The notes: generated by a model from the sequence alone, not told the origin. Shown: positions 51,540 to 60,841, counted from the stretch's first letter. The stretch is DNA of 64,000 nucleotides from Sinosporangium siamense (GCF_016863435.1 NZ_BOOW01000058.1:1-64000), one strand, 5' to 3'. Made by a program: numbers and translations.

Positions 51540-52487
51540 TCACCTCTCGCTGCGGTAGTAGACCCAGCGCCGGGAGGCGCGGAACAACACGAGGGTCACG
51601 ATGAGCGTGATGACGAAAAGCAGCCAGGCCAGCGTCGACCCATAGGACATCTCCTGGTAGGTGAAGAAGGTTTGATACAGGTAGAGGTTGAAGAAGCGGG
51701 TGGCGCCGTCGGGGTCACCCGTGCCGTTGAAGAGCACCAGCGGGATGAGGAAATACTGGAGCACTTCCACGACGGCGAGGATCAGCGTGTAGAAGATGAC
51801 CGGTGACATCATCGGCACGGTCACGTTGACGAGTTGCCGCCACCATCCCGCGCCGTCGAGCCGGGCGGCGTCGTAAAGGTCGTTGGGCATGGCCTGCAGG
51901 CCGGCCAGGTTGATGATGATGCCGGCGCCGAGCCCCCACAGCCCGACCATCACCAGGCCGGGGGTGACCCAGGTGGCGTCGTTCCACCAGCTCGGTGGAT
52001 CGCTGATGCCGATCCATTGCAGGGCGCTGTTGACCCAGCCGTCCTCGACGAGCATGTTCTGCCAGATCAGCCCGCCTGCCACGAAGGGCACGACATACGG
52101 CATGAACAACATGACTCGCAGCAGCCCCGTGCCGCGAACGCGGCTGCTGTTGACGACGAGGGCGAGCAGGAACGGCAGGACGACGACCACGGGCAACCAC
52201 ATCAGGGCGTATCTCGTGGTCACCCAGAGCGACTCCCACGCCTGCTCGTCGCCGAGCAGGCGGGCGTAATTGTCCAGGCCGACGAATCGCACCGGGCCCT
52301 GGTCCTCAAGCGAGATGTTGAGAAACGTGAAGACGAAGGTGGCGACCATCGGCGTCAGGGTGAACACGACGAACCCGATGATCCAGGGCAGGATGAACAG
52401 GAACCCGTGTCGGGCTTCCCGACGGGCCATTCCGGTCAGCGGGGGCCGTCGGCGGATACGGATGGCGGTCAACGGGAAGCCTTTCAC
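51540..52487 (-). CDS. carbohydrate ABC permease (MalF/UgpA type)
   Basis: A permease of about 315 residues. The N-terminal segment is HGFLFILPWIIGFVVFTLTP, and the EAA-type coupling helix region is NDLYDAARLDGAGWWRQLVN. The start is uncertain: the GTG at 52487 gives VKGFPLTAIRIRRR, while the ATG inside LTGMARREARHG is also possible. Sequence further upstream overlaps the binding-protein gene and is implausible. No ATPase gene lies in the operon, so a shared MsiK-type ATPase elsewhere is expected, as in Streptomyces. Confidence 0.9.
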   Translation of the reverse strand: MKGFPLTAIRIRRRPPLTGMARREARHGFLFILPWIIGFVVFTLTPMVATFVFTFLNISLEDQGPVRFVGLDNYARLLGDEQAWESLWVTTRYALMWLPVVVVLPFLLALVVNSSRVRGTGLLRVMLFMPYVVPFVAGGLIWQNMLVEDGWVNSALQWIGISDPPSWWNDATWVTPGLVMVGLWGLGAGIIINLAGLQAMPNDLYDAARLDGAGWWRQLVNVTVPMMSPVIFYTLILAVVEVLQYFLIPLVLFNGTGDPDGATRFFNLYLYQTFFTYQEMSYGSTLAWLLFVITLIVTLVLFRASRRWVYYRSER

Positions 52488-52519
52488 GAGGCGGCGCGGC
52501 CGGCGGGGGTGTCGAGGGG

Positions 52520-53917
52520 TTAGTTGTTCCAGACGGCCTGGATCTCGTCCTGCAGTTTCTTGAGCTCGTTGTCCATGTTGAGCCCGCTCTTGGTCATCCA
52601 CCGGCTGCGATAGGTGCCGAGGATGGTGAGGGTCTGGTTGTACTTCGGGGTGTGCAATTCGGAGTGCGGGTTGTCGGCGAACTGCACGCTGTCCTTCACG
52701 ACCTGCCAGTCCACTTCGTTGGTGAACTGCTTGGCCAGCACGTCGAAGAAGGCGTCTTGGTCGGCCGTGCGCGCGGGCATCGCGCCGTAGGCGGCGAGGA
52801 GTTCGTTGGAGGCGGGCCCCACCAGGTGACTGAGCACCTCGAAGGCTTCCTTGGGGTGCTTGCTCTTGGCGAGGATGCGGAAGGTGTCGGCACTGGTGGG
52901 AGAGGTGGTCTTACCCTTGTGAGAGGGCATCGCCGCGACGTTCCAGTCCTTGCCCGCGCCGGCCACGCCGTAGGTCGACCACAGGAAGTTCACGCTCATG
53001 GCGACGTTTCCGGAGAAGAACGCGGCGCCCTCGCCGTTGAACTGGTCGGTCTCGAAGACCTGACCGGTCATGACGAACTTGTCCTTCCACATGGAGTCGT
53101 AGAAGTAACGCCACGCGTCGGCCCAGGTGTCGGGGATCTTCACGGTCTTGCCGTCGCCGGAGTCCAGTGAGGCGGCACCGAAAGCGGAGCCCTGGTAGCG
53201 AAGGTCGTCGCGAGCCGGTTCGAAGCCGTATTGCACGATGTTCTTGGCGTCGAAGCCGGACTCGGTGGCGTCCTTGCCGTTCTTGTCGACGGTGAGTTTG
53301 CGGGCGAGTTCCTTCAGGGTCTCGTAGTTCCACTCCGATTCGCGGCCGTCCGGCCACTTGTATTTCTCGCCGTACTTGTGCGGAGGTACGGCGAGGCCCG
53401 CCTCCTCGAACATGTCGGCCTTGTAGAAGACCGTCGAGGGGTAGATGGCGAAGGGGATGCCTTCCTGCACCGAGCCGATGCGATAGAGGTCGACGCTGCC
53501 CTTCTCGAAGGGGCTGAGGTCGAAGTTGGCCTCCTTCATGAGCGGCCCGAGGTCGGCCCACTGCCCGTTGAAGGCCGCGGCGCCGCCGATGCCGACCGGG
53601 CCGACGATGTCGGGCCCGTTGCCGGAGGCGATCTGCGTCGCGAGGGTGTCGCGGGCCACGTTGTAGGTGACGACTTCGAGCTTGAGCCTGATCTTCTTCT
53701 GCTTGCGGTTGAAGTCGTCGACGACTTTCTGCTGCGCCTTGACCTGTTCGGCCTGCTCACCGGTGCCGAGGCAGCAGAACCATCGGATCTCCACCGGCGC
53801 CGCGTTCGAGCCGGAACCCGAACCCGAGCCCGAACCCGCGTCCGAGCCCGATCCACATGCCGCGAGAGCTAACACGGTGGCGCCGAGGGCGGCGAGAAGT
53901 CGAAGTCGGATTTTCAT
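52520..53917 (-). CDS. carbohydrate ABC substrate-binding lipoprotein
   Basis: A 465-residue family 1 sugar-binding protein with lipobox LALAACGSG. The mature N-terminus is a Gly/Ser linker (GSGSDAGSGSGSGSGSNAA) encoded by a hexanucleotide-like repeat. It continues with VEIRWFCCLGTGEQAEQVKA, which has two adjacent cysteines where sugar-binding proteins rarely have any, and the usual GNGPDIVGPVGIGGAAAFNG and GVAGAGKDWNVAAMPSHKGK. The ATG overlaps the GntR stop (ATGA), so the regulator and transporter share a transcript. Confidence 0.9.
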   Translation of the reverse strand: MKIRLRLLAALGATVLALAACGSGSDAGSGSGSGSGSNAAPVEIRWFCCLGTGEQAEQVKAQQKVVDDFNRKQKKIRLKLEVVTYNVARDTLATQIASGNGPDIVGPVGIGGAAAFNGQWADLGPLMKEANFDLSPFEKGSVDLYRIGSVQEGIPFAIYPSTVFYKADMFEEAGLAVPPHKYGEKYKWPDGRESEWNYETLKELARKLTVDKNGKDATESGFDAKNIVQYGFEPARDDLRYQGSAFGAASLDSGDGKTVKIPDTWADAWRYFYDSMWKDKFVMTGQVFETDQFNGEGAAFFSGNVAMSVNFLWSTYGVAGAGKDWNVAAMPSHKGKTTSPTSADTFRILAKSKHPKEAFEVLSHLVGPASNELLAAYGAMPARTADQDAFFDVLAKQFTNEVDWQVVKDSVQFADNPHSELHTPKYNQTLTILGTYRSRWMTKSGLNMDNELKKLQDEIQAVWNN

Positions 53918-54717
53918 GTGTCTCCTTCAGGGGGATGTGTGTCCCCTCCGGCGCCGTCTGCGCCGGTGGACCATTGGCGGCGAAGGATTTTCCTCTCGAA
54001 GGACAGACGAGCCCTGCCACCGGGTATGTAGCTGCGGGTGAATTCGATGGGCTCGCCGTCCGGACCGAAAGCGGTCCCCTCAACGAGTAGCGCCAGCCGC
54101 GCGGGAGGGTTGTTGAGCAGGCGAGCCTCGTGCGGGCGAAGCAAAATGGGTTCGATGGTCTCGTGAGCGCGGACGAACCGGGCCCCGAATTGCTCGACGA
54201 GCAGGTTGTAGAGGGAGTTGCGCTCCAGGTCGTGGTTGAGCAGTCCCCTGAACCGCTCCCCCGGCAGATAGACCTGTTCGAGGATGAGCGGATTCCCGTC
54301 CGCGATGCGTAGACGCTCAAGGTAGATGATCGGCGCCGCCGGGGGAAGAGCCAATGCGGCGGCCACCGCGTCCTCGGCGGGTTCGACGGAGGAGTCGACC
54401 AGCCTGGTGTCGGGGTCCATGCCGTGCATGTGCATGAGGTCGGCGAAGCTCTCGCTTGTGGCGAGGTCGACTTCGAGCCGGGGATGCAACACGAACGTGC
54501 CGCGGCCCCGGGTGCGTTCCAGGCGGCCTTCCCGGGCCAGCTCGTCGAGGGCACGCCGTACTGGAATGAGGCTGCATCCGTAGCGGCGCGCGAGTTCCCG
54601 CTCCGGTGGTAGCCGGTCGCCAGGCTGCCACTCTCCCTCGTCGAGCGCGGAGCTCAAGTCGAGATACACCTGGTGGTGCAGGGGGGTGGGGCCGGCCTCC
54701 AGCCGAAAACGGGCCAT
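53914..54717 (-). CDS. GntR-family (HutC-type) regulator of the sugar locus
   Basis: A 267-residue regulator. The winged helix is HHQVYLDLSSALDEGEWQPG, then DRLPPERELARRYGCSLIPV and RRALDELAREGRLERTRGRG. The UTRA effector domain follows (LIYLERLRIADGN-like core, EQVYLPGERFRGLLNHDLE, FVRAHETIEPILLRPHEARL). HutC-type proteins usually bind sugar phosphates or amino sugars. The ATG at 54717 is chosen over the earlier in-frame start. It is divergent from the catabolic genes with an AT-rich gap (54718-54854) that should hold operators for both directions. Confidence 0.9.
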   Translation of the reverse strand: MARFRLEAGPTPLHHQVYLDLSSALDEGEWQPGDRLPPERELARRYGCSLIPVRRALDELAREGRLERTRGRGTFVLHPRLEVDLATSESFADLMHMHGMDPDTRLVDSSVEPAEDAVAAALALPPAAPIIYLERLRIADGNPLILEQVYLPGERFRGLLNHDLERNSLYNLLVEQFGARFVRAHETIEPILLRPHEARLLNNPPARLALLVEGTAFGPDGEPIEFTRSYIPGGRARLSFERKILRRQWSTGADGAGGDTHPPEGDT

Positions 54718-54854
54718 TCTTGCGAAGTCCCTTCCGAGTCGGACTCTTGCCAAGCAGTTGCTTGATGATAATGTTGTCAGCAATATTCGTTACGGTCGGT
54801 ATCACTGTCAAGACGGCAGGCATCGACTTCCTTCTCCCCGAAGGCAGGCCAGAC

Positions 54855-55478
54855 GTGACGGAGTCCCCTCACCACCCCCCGGCCCCATGGCGGGTCGCAC
54901 TCACCTTCGACGTCGAACACTCCGACCATCCCGCCCACCCCGACGGCACGAAGCTCGTGCTCGACACGCTCGCCGAACGCGACGTGACGGCCACGCACTT
55001 CATCCAAGGGCGCTGGGCTCAGGCATATCCCGCACTCACCAAGACGATCGCCGCGCAGGGTCACCTGGTCGGCAATCACTCCCATCACCACGCGAAGTCA
55101 ACCTGGTTGGCCCCCGACGGGCTGGCCCAGGATGTGCGCGCCGCCGAACAGGCGATTCGCCGGATCACCGGGATCGACACCCGGCCGTGGTTCCGCTGCC
55201 CGTACGGCGACGGCACCCATGACCCAACAGTCCTGTCGGTTCTGGAGAAACTCGGCTATCAGGAGACGAGGTGGCACGTGGACCCCTTTGACTGGCGCAG
55301 CAAGGCGACCGGCGTGAAGGTCGCCCGCACCGTCATCGAAGAGGCGACCGCGCACGGCGACGGCGCGGTGGTGCTGTTCCATCCGTGGACCGACGCGACC
55401 AGGCGGGCGTTACCGCTGGTCATCGACGGTCTGCGTGCGGCAGGTGCCCGTTTCGTGCGCATGGACGAGCTCACGTGA
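54855..55478 (+). CDS. NodB-type polysaccharide/sugar deacetylase
   Basis: A 207-residue protein with the NodB-homology fold and no signal peptide, so it acts in the cytoplasm. The motifs are VALTFDVEHSDH (altered from TFDDG), NHSHHHAKSTWL (the metal-binding HxxxH) and WFRCPYGDGTHD (the R-x-P-Y-G motif), with VVLFHPWTDATRR at the end. An intracellular deacetylase suggests that N-acetylated or O-acetylated sugars are imported first. GTG 54855 is chosen; the longer frame crosses the promoter. It overlaps the dehydrogenase start (GTGA). Confidence 0.8.
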   Translation: MTESPHHPPAPWRVALTFDVEHSDHPAHPDGTKLVLDTLAERDVTATHFIQGRWAQAYPALTKTIAAQGHLVGNHSHHHAKSTWLAPDGLAQDVRAAEQAIRRITGIDTRPWFRCPYGDGTHDPTVLSVLEKLGYQETRWHVDPFDWRSKATGVKVARTVIEEATAHGDGAVVLFHPWTDATRRALPLVIDGLRAAGARFVRMDELT

Positions 55479-56485
55479 GCCGCCCACGCGTCGCCATCAC
55501 CGGCACCGGCTACATCGCCGACTACCACGCCCGCGCCGTCGCCACCGCCGGCGGCGAGCTGGTCGCCGCCGTCAACCACCGCGCCGAGTCCCTGGCCGCA
55601 CTGGCCGAGCGGTACGGCTTCCGCCGCCAATACCTCGACATCGACGCATTGCTGGCCGACGGCGACATCGACGCGCTGATCGTCGCCACGCCCAACGTGT
55701 TGCACGCCGAGCAGGCCACCAAGGCCCTCGAAGCGGGCATTCCAGTGCTGCTGGAGAAGCCCATGGCGATGACCGTCGCCGAGTCGGCCGCCATCGCCGC
55801 CGCCGAAAGCGGGCCGCGTGCCAGGGTCATGCTCGCCCACTGCCTGCGCTTCGACGAGCAGGTGCGGTGGGTGCGCGATCTGGTGCGCGACGGCACACTT
55901 GGGCGGCCGGTGCACACGACGGCTTATGCCGTACACGCCGGGTTTGGGCCGGGTGGCTGGTTCACCGACCCCGTGCTCGCGGGGGGTGGTGCGATGCTGG
56001 ACCTCGGGGTGCACGCCATCGACGCCAGCCGGTTCGTGCTGGGTGATCCGCAGCCGCTGCGCGTGACGGCACGCATTGGAACGTTCTATCGGGAGTTGCC
56101 GGTCGACGACACGGCGATCCTCACGATCGACTGGGACAACGGCACCAGCTCCAGCGTGGAGGCGGGCTGGTGGCACCCCTACGCGCCGGGGCCTTCTGGC
56201 AGCGTGCATGTGTGCGGCACCGAGGCATACGCGCAGACCTTCCCCGGCACACTCGTCAAGACCGGTGCCGAGCCCGAGGCACAGGCGGGGTTCTCCGCCG
56301 AGCTCACCGAAACCGCACTTCAGCAGCGCTATGACGGGCAGATGCGGGCGTTCTTCGAGCTGGTCCGCGAAGGGGCGCATCCCTCGCCGGACGCAGCGGA
56401 CGGCATTACATCCATGCAGATCATCGAGGCCGCGTACAAGAGCGCGGCCGAAGGGCAGACCGTGTACCTGGGGAGGGGCCAATGA
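55475..56485 (+). CDS. Gfo/Idh/MocA-family oxidoreductase
   Basis: A 336-residue NAD(P)-dependent sugar dehydrogenase. The Rossmann motif VAITGTGYIADYHARAVATA, the catalytic EKPMAMTVAES (Lys of EKP) and GGGAMLDLGVHAIDASRFVL (Asp and His of the active site) are all present. Such enzymes oxidise sugar or inositol hydroxyls, often to 3-keto sugars. GTG start overlaps the deacetylase stop; the next start overlaps its own stop (ATGA), so all four catabolic genes are one operon. Confidence 0.9.
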   Translation: MSRPRVAITGTGYIADYHARAVATAGGELVAAVNHRAESLAALAERYGFRRQYLDIDALLADGDIDALIVATPNVLHAEQATKALEAGIPVLLEKPMAMTVAESAAIAAAESGPRARVMLAHCLRFDEQVRWVRDLVRDGTLGRPVHTTAYAVHAGFGPGGWFTDPVLAGGGAMLDLGVHAIDASRFVLGDPQPLRVTARIGTFYRELPVDDTAILTIDWDNGTSSSVEAGWWHPYAPGPSGSVHVCGTEAYAQTFPGTLVKTGAEPEAQAGFSAELTETALQQRYDGQMRAFFELVREGAHPSPDAADGITSMQIIEAAYKSAAEGQTVYLGRGQ

Positions 56486-57501
56486 AATCGTTGTATGTCG
56501 AGTTTCCCGGGCCACACACCGTGAAGGTCGCACGTGAGGACATCGGGTCGCCGGGGGACGGCGAGGTGTTGTGCCGCTCGACACTGTCCCTGATCAGCCC
56601 TGGGACGGAGCTAGCCTGCCTGCGCGGCGATTTCGACCCGGGGTCCAACTGGGAGGAATGGGTGCAATATCCGTTCCGACCGGGCTACAGCATGGTGGGC
56701 GTCGTCGAGGAGGTCGGCCGGGGCGTCACGGGGTTGCGCCCCGGCGATCGGATCCAGAGCTACGCCGCTCACCAGGAGTTTGTCACGCTGAAGGCCGGTG
56801 AGGCCCGTGCCGTGCCCGACGGGGTGTCCGACGAGGAGGCGGTGTGGGTGCCGCTCGTCGTCACCGCCGCCGCCGGGACCGCCCGCGCCGCCATCGCCAT
56901 GGGTGAGACGGTCGTGGTGCTCGGCCTCGGACCGGTGGGGCAACTTGTCGTGCAATATGCCGTCCTGCAGGGGGCGTCGCGTGTCATCGCGATCGACACC
57001 GACAACCGGCGGCTCCACATGGCACACACCCACGGCGCGACCGACACCATCGGAGCGACCGCCGCCGACGCCCTCGCCACCGTCGCCGAGCTCACCGGCG
57101 GCACCCTCGCCGACGTCGTCTTCGACGTCACCGGCAGCCCCGCCGTGCTCTCCAAGGCCGTACGGCTGGCGCGCACACTCGGCCGGGTCGTGCTGCTCGG
57201 CGACACCCCGACACCGTCGCGGCAGATGCTCGGCCCCGGCGTGGTGAGCAACTCGCTCACCATCCTCGGCGCACATGCCGACATCGTCTCCGACGACCCC
57301 GCCGCGGGCCCGCTGAACCGGGACAACATCACCAACCTTTACTTCCGCCGCCTGGCCGCGGGCACCTTCCGCACCGCCGACATGATCTCCGGACGGGTCT
57401 CTCCTCTGGAGGCGGAGGACGTCTACCGCGACCTGCGCGAAGCCGCACCCGCCGGGGCACTCTGCTTCGACTGGTCAGCGATTTCGACTGGTCAGAGATA
57501 G
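56482..57501 (+). CDS. zinc-type alcohol/polyol dehydrogenase
   Basis: A 339-residue medium-chain dehydrogenase. Typical features are GDGEVLCRSTLSLISPGTEL, GYSMVGVVEEVGRGVTGLRP, then a Rossmann motif VVVLGLGPVGQLVVQYAVLQ. The usual catalytic zinc ligands (C..GH.E) are not obvious: the protein has SPGTELACLRG where GHE is expected. It may belong to the zinc-free branch seen with L-threonine- or bi-domain sugar dehydrogenases. It overlaps the upstream gene by four bases and precedes the glycosidase by 6 bp. Confidence 0.8.
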   Translation: MKSLYVEFPGPHTVKVAREDIGSPGDGEVLCRSTLSLISPGTELACLRGDFDPGSNWEEWVQYPFRPGYSMVGVVEEVGRGVTGLRPGDRIQSYAAHQEFVTLKAGEARAVPDGVSDEEAVWVPLVVTAAAGTARAAIAMGETVVVLGLGPVGQLVVQYAVLQGASRVIAIDTDNRRLHMAHTHGATDTIGATAADALATVAELTGGTLADVVFDVTGSPAVLSKAVRLARTLGRVVLLGDTPTPSRQMLGPGVVSNSLTILGAHADIVSDDPAAGPLNRDNITNLYFRRLAAGTFRTADMISGRVSPLEAEDVYRDLREAAPAGALCFDWSAISTGQR

Positions 57502-57507
57502 GGAACG

Positions 57508-58785
57508 ATGACCGTAAAGATCGCCGTAGTAGGCGGAGGCAGCACCTACACCCCCGAACTCGTCGAAGGATTCGCCACCCGCCACGACCGGCTGCCCGTC
57601 GGCGAACTCGTCCTGCTCGACACCGACCGCGAACGGCTCGACGTCGTCGGCGGGCTCGCCGGGCGCATGCTCGACCGGCTCGGATGGCCGGGCCGCCTCA
57701 CCCTCACCACCGACACCGACGCCGCGCTCGACGGAGCCGACTACATCCTGGTGCAGCTCCGCGTCGGCGGCCAGGCCGCGCGCAACCTCGACGAGACCAT
57801 CCCTCCCAAATGGGGCACGATCGGTCAGGAGACCACCGGCGCCGGCGGCCTCGCCAAGGCCCTGCGCACCGTCCCCGTCGTCCTCGACCTCGCCGAACGC
57901 GCCGCCCGGCGCGCCAACACCGACCACTGGATCATCGACTTCACCAACCCGGTGGGCATCGTCACCCAGGCGCTCTTGGACGCCGGCCACCGCGCCATCG
58001 GCCTGTGCAACGTGGCCATCGGCTTCCAGCGGCAGTTCGCCGACTTCTTCGGCGTCGCCCCTGAACGCGTCGAACTCGAACACGTCGGTCTGAACCACCT
58101 CACCTGGGAACGTGCCGTACGGATCGACGGTGTGGACCGGCTGCCCGAACTCCTGGCCGCACAGGCCGAGATGCTCGCGTCGAGCGTCGACATGCCCGCC
58201 GAACTCATCCACTCGGTTGGCGCCATCCCCTCCTATTACCTGCGCTACTACTACATGTTCCCGACCGTGCTGGCCGAACAGCACAGCGGCGGAGCCACAC
58301 GGGCCGAAGAGGTCACCGACATCGAACGCCGCCTGCTGGAGATGTACCGCGACCCTGCCCTGGCCCACAAACCCGAACTCCTGACCAAGCGCGGCGGCGC
58401 CTACTACAGCGAAGCCGCCGCCCAACTGGTCGCCTCCCTCCACGCCGACACGGGAGACATCCAGGTCGTCAACGTGCGCAACGACGGCGCCCTCCCAGAC
58501 CTCCCGGCCAACGCGGTCGTGGAAGTGCCGGCCCGCATCACCCGCGCCGGAGCCAGCCCCCTTCCCTTGTCCCCCTTGGCCCCCGGCCCACGAGGCATCG
58601 TGCAGAAGGCGAAAGCCTACGAGGACCTAGCCGTCCAGGCCGCCCTCACCGGCAACCGCGCCGACGCCCTGACCGCCCTCCTGGCCAACCCCCTCGTGCC
58701 GGGCTGGGACACCGCCGTCCCCCTCTTGGACGAGATGCTCGCCGCCAACCTCCCTTATCTGCCCCCCTTCGCTACCCACGCATAG
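57508..58785 (+). CDS. GH4 family glycosidase (6-phospho-beta-glucosidase type)
   Basis: A 425-residue NAD- and metal-dependent glycosidase of family GH4, which cleaves through transient oxidation at C3. The NAD motif is IAVVGGGSTYTPELVEGF. GQETTGAGGLAKALRTVPVV and IIDFTNPVGIVTQALLDAGH follow, then GLCNVAIGFQR, the Cys-Asn motif of the 6-phospho-beta-glucosidase branch, and HVGLNHLTWERAV with the metal-binding His. The importer here is ABC, not PTS, so either a kinase elsewhere phosphorylates the substrate or this enzyme acts on a free sugar. It closes the operon. Confidence 0.9.
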   Translation: MTVKIAVVGGGSTYTPELVEGFATRHDRLPVGELVLLDTDRERLDVVGGLAGRMLDRLGWPGRLTLTTDTDAALDGADYILVQLRVGGQAARNLDETIPPKWGTIGQETTGAGGLAKALRTVPVVLDLAERAARRANTDHWIIDFTNPVGIVTQALLDAGHRAIGLCNVAIGFQRQFADFFGVAPERVELEHVGLNHLTWERAVRIDGVDRLPELLAAQAEMLASSVDMPAELIHSVGAIPSYYLRYYYMFPTVLAEQHSGGATRAEEVTDIERRLLEMYRDPALAHKPELLTKRGGAYYSEAAAQLVASLHADTGDIQVVNVRNDGALPDLPANAVVEVPARITRAGASPLPLSPLAPGPRGIVQKAKAYEDLAVQAALTGNRADALTALLANPLVPGWDTAVPLLDEMLAANLPYLPPFATHA

Positions 58786-59009
58786 GCACAGGCCGCAGGC
58801 GTCTCCCGACGAAACCGGCAGGCCACTGCAACTCCATATCGTCCTTGGCCTGACCGATTGGCCAACCACCGCCCAGTGCCTTCCCGGTCCCTACGTGTAG
58901 GCACGCACGCCGAGTGCCTGGAACACCGTACGTAGACGTGTCGCTGTCGCACGCCTACGCATGGGTGTTCACGTGCATGACACGTTCTTGGGAAGGCACA
59001 AGTCCGAAA

Positions 59010-60425
59010 TCACCGATCCTCGACCGGCACCAGCCCAGACCGGTAGGCGTGGATAGCAGCCTGGACGCGGGTGCGTGCACCGATCTTGCCGAAGATGTGA
59101 GACACGTGGGTCTTTACCGTGCCTGCTGTAATGCGCAGGCTTTCGCCTATCTCCGCATTCGACCACCCCAACGCCAGCAAACGCAGCACCTCCACCTCCC
59201 GGACCGTTAACTCCTCCTCTCCGATGCGGACCGGGGGTGCGGCGAAGCGACGGACGAGCCTTCGGGTGACCTGTGGATCTATCAGGCCCTGGCCTCGATG
59301 TGCCGCGCGGATCGCCGCGAGGTAGAGGTCGGGGTCGCCATCCTTCAGGAGGAAGCCCACGGCTCCGGCGTACGGCTTGTGCTGCCGCCCAGGATCGTCC
59401 ACGGTTACGCTGAGGCCGCCGCCCCTTGAACGAACCTTGACTGTGGCTGCCTTGGCGGTGGAGTGTTTGGCGACGTTGGTCAGTGCCTCCTGGATGACGC
59501 GGTAGACACATGCCTCCACCTCGGAGTGCACGATGCCCTCCAAGCCGGGCTCCATGTGCAGTGCCACCGTCAGCTCCGTCCCCCCGCTACGTTCTGCCAG
59601 CGCAGCCAAGTCGGCCAGTCCTCTTTGTTGTGTCTCGCCCGTGTCGGACGGCACTAGCGTGGCTAGCCATGCTCTGATCTCCGCCAGTGCTTCGCCCGAC
59701 AGGTCGGCGATGCCGCTCAACGCCTCTTCCGCTTCCGAGTCGCGTCCAGCGAGTGAACGGCGGGCGCCGACGGCCTGGAGTCGGATCGCGCTGAGGTGGT
59801 GGCCGACTATGTCGTGGACGTCGCGGGCTATGCGTGCAGCCTCCTGCGACCGCGCCCGTTCTTCCCTGGCACGTTGCAGGCGTATGGCTTGCACGGCACG
59901 CTCGGCCCGCAACCTCAACGCATATCCGACGGCGACAGGCGTGGCGCCGGCAGCGGCGTAGACCAACATGGTCACCACACCAGGTGCTCCTTCGCCGACA
60001 CCGAGCACCACGGCCCAGCCGATGGACACGACCAGAAGCACAGTCCGAAGCCGGTGACGATGGTAGGCCGCGGAGGCCACGGCCAAACCCACCACCCACA
60101 TGGCGTCGTCCACTTCCGAGGCCGCGCCCATCACCAGCACCATCGCCCCCGTGGCGGCAACCGCCCCCAGCGGAAACCGCCGCCGCACGGCGAGGGGGGC
60201 GCATATCGCCAGGATCGGCACCACCCACCTCGCCGCCTCGCCCACATCCGTGATCACAATCGACCGACCGCGCGACCACCCATCCGCGACCGAGACCACC
60301 AGTGCGAACACCGCCACCGCGCAAGCAAGCAGAATGTCCTGCCGCAGCGGCGGAATCCGCCGCCAGGCGGCCGTCACCCGCAGGGCCCGGGACGGCCATA
60401 GCCGCAAAGTCGCAGGTCGTCTCAT
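59010..60425 (-). CDS. in-frame histidine kinase/response regulator deletion fusion
   Basis: A 471-residue chimera. Residues about 25-190 are membrane segments of a NarL-type sensor kinase. The H-box is RDVHDIVGHHLSAIRLQAVG and the N-box is YRVIQEALTNVAKH. After VTVDDPGRQHK the ATPase domain stops short of its glycine boxes and continues, near 59375, as PYAGAVGFLLKDGDPDLYLA, the end of a response-regulator receiver. A complete LuxR-type helix-turn-helix follows (LTVREVEVLRLLALGWSNAE and ITAGTVKTHVSHIFGKIGAR). The receiver Asp is deleted. A kinase gene and its downstream regulator have been joined in frame. Phosphotransfer is impossible, but a membrane-bound DNA-binding protein could still be made. 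Start ATG 60425. Confidence 0.85.
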   Translation of the reverse strand: MRRPATLRLWPSRALRVTAAWRRIPPLRQDILLACAVAVFALVVSVADGWSRGRSIVITDVGEAARWVVPILAICAPLAVRRRFPLGAVAATGAMVLVMGAASEVDDAMWVVGLAVASAAYHRHRLRTVLLVVSIGWAVVLGVGEGAPGVVTMLVYAAAGATPVAVGYALRLRAERAVQAIRLQRAREERARSQEAARIARDVHDIVGHHLSAIRLQAVGARRSLAGRDSEAEEALSGIADLSGEALAEIRAWLATLVPSDTGETQQRGLADLAALAERSGGTELTVALHMEPGLEGIVHSEVEACVYRVIQEALTNVAKHSTAKAATVKVRSRGGGLSVTVDDPGRQHKPYAGAVGFLLKDGDPDLYLAAIRAAHRGQGLIDPQVTRRLVRRFAAPPVRIGEEELTVREVEVLRLLALGWSNAEIGESLRITAGTVKTHVSHIFGKIGARTRVQAAIHAYRSGLVPVEDR

Positions 60426-60477
60426 GTTTCCAGTATCACTTTCCGACTGCCACACTCCGTTGCCTCGGGTGGGGAGG

Positions 60478-60750
60478 TTCCACGCCCGGTTCGCCACGGA
60501 CTCCTCACGCGAGGACCCCAAGCCGTAGGCGGGGAAGCTCCAAGCCCGCTTCGCCACGGCAGAGTCACACAAGAACCCCGAACCCACGACCGCAGAGATT
60601 CCAAGCTCGGTTCGCCGCGGCAGGCTCACGCAAGGACTCCGAAACCACGACCGGAGAAGCTCCAGGCGCGGCTCGCCGCGGCAGGCTCACACGAGAACTC
60701 CGAAGCCGCAGGTGAAGAGGCTCCTCCCAGCCTGCTCCGCCAGATGATCC
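60478..60750. repeat. 60-bp tandem repeat, four copies plus a partial
   Basis: Imperfect units begin near 60478, 60538, 60599, 60659 and 60719 with (G/A)(C/T)TCCA(A/G)GC and contain TTCGCC(A/G)CGG (at about 60490, 60550, 60611 and 60672), then ACTCC or ACCCC. They lie directly upstream of the kinase-regulator fusion and would extend its frame with a repeated Trp-containing peptide. I regard the array as non-coding. Confidence 0.75.
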
Positions 60751-60841
60751 ACGGCGCCTCAATCGCCCGGAGGCGATGAGGGCGGCACGCCGTCTGACGG
60801 CCGGAGCGGAGAGCTTGCCGTCGATCAGATAGGTGCACGCC

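Noticed and set aside
60426-60629. N-terminal extension of the kinase-regulator fusion made of repeated peptides
   Set aside because: It is the 60-bp repeat array read as protein; the kinase start at 60425 precedes the membrane segments directly.
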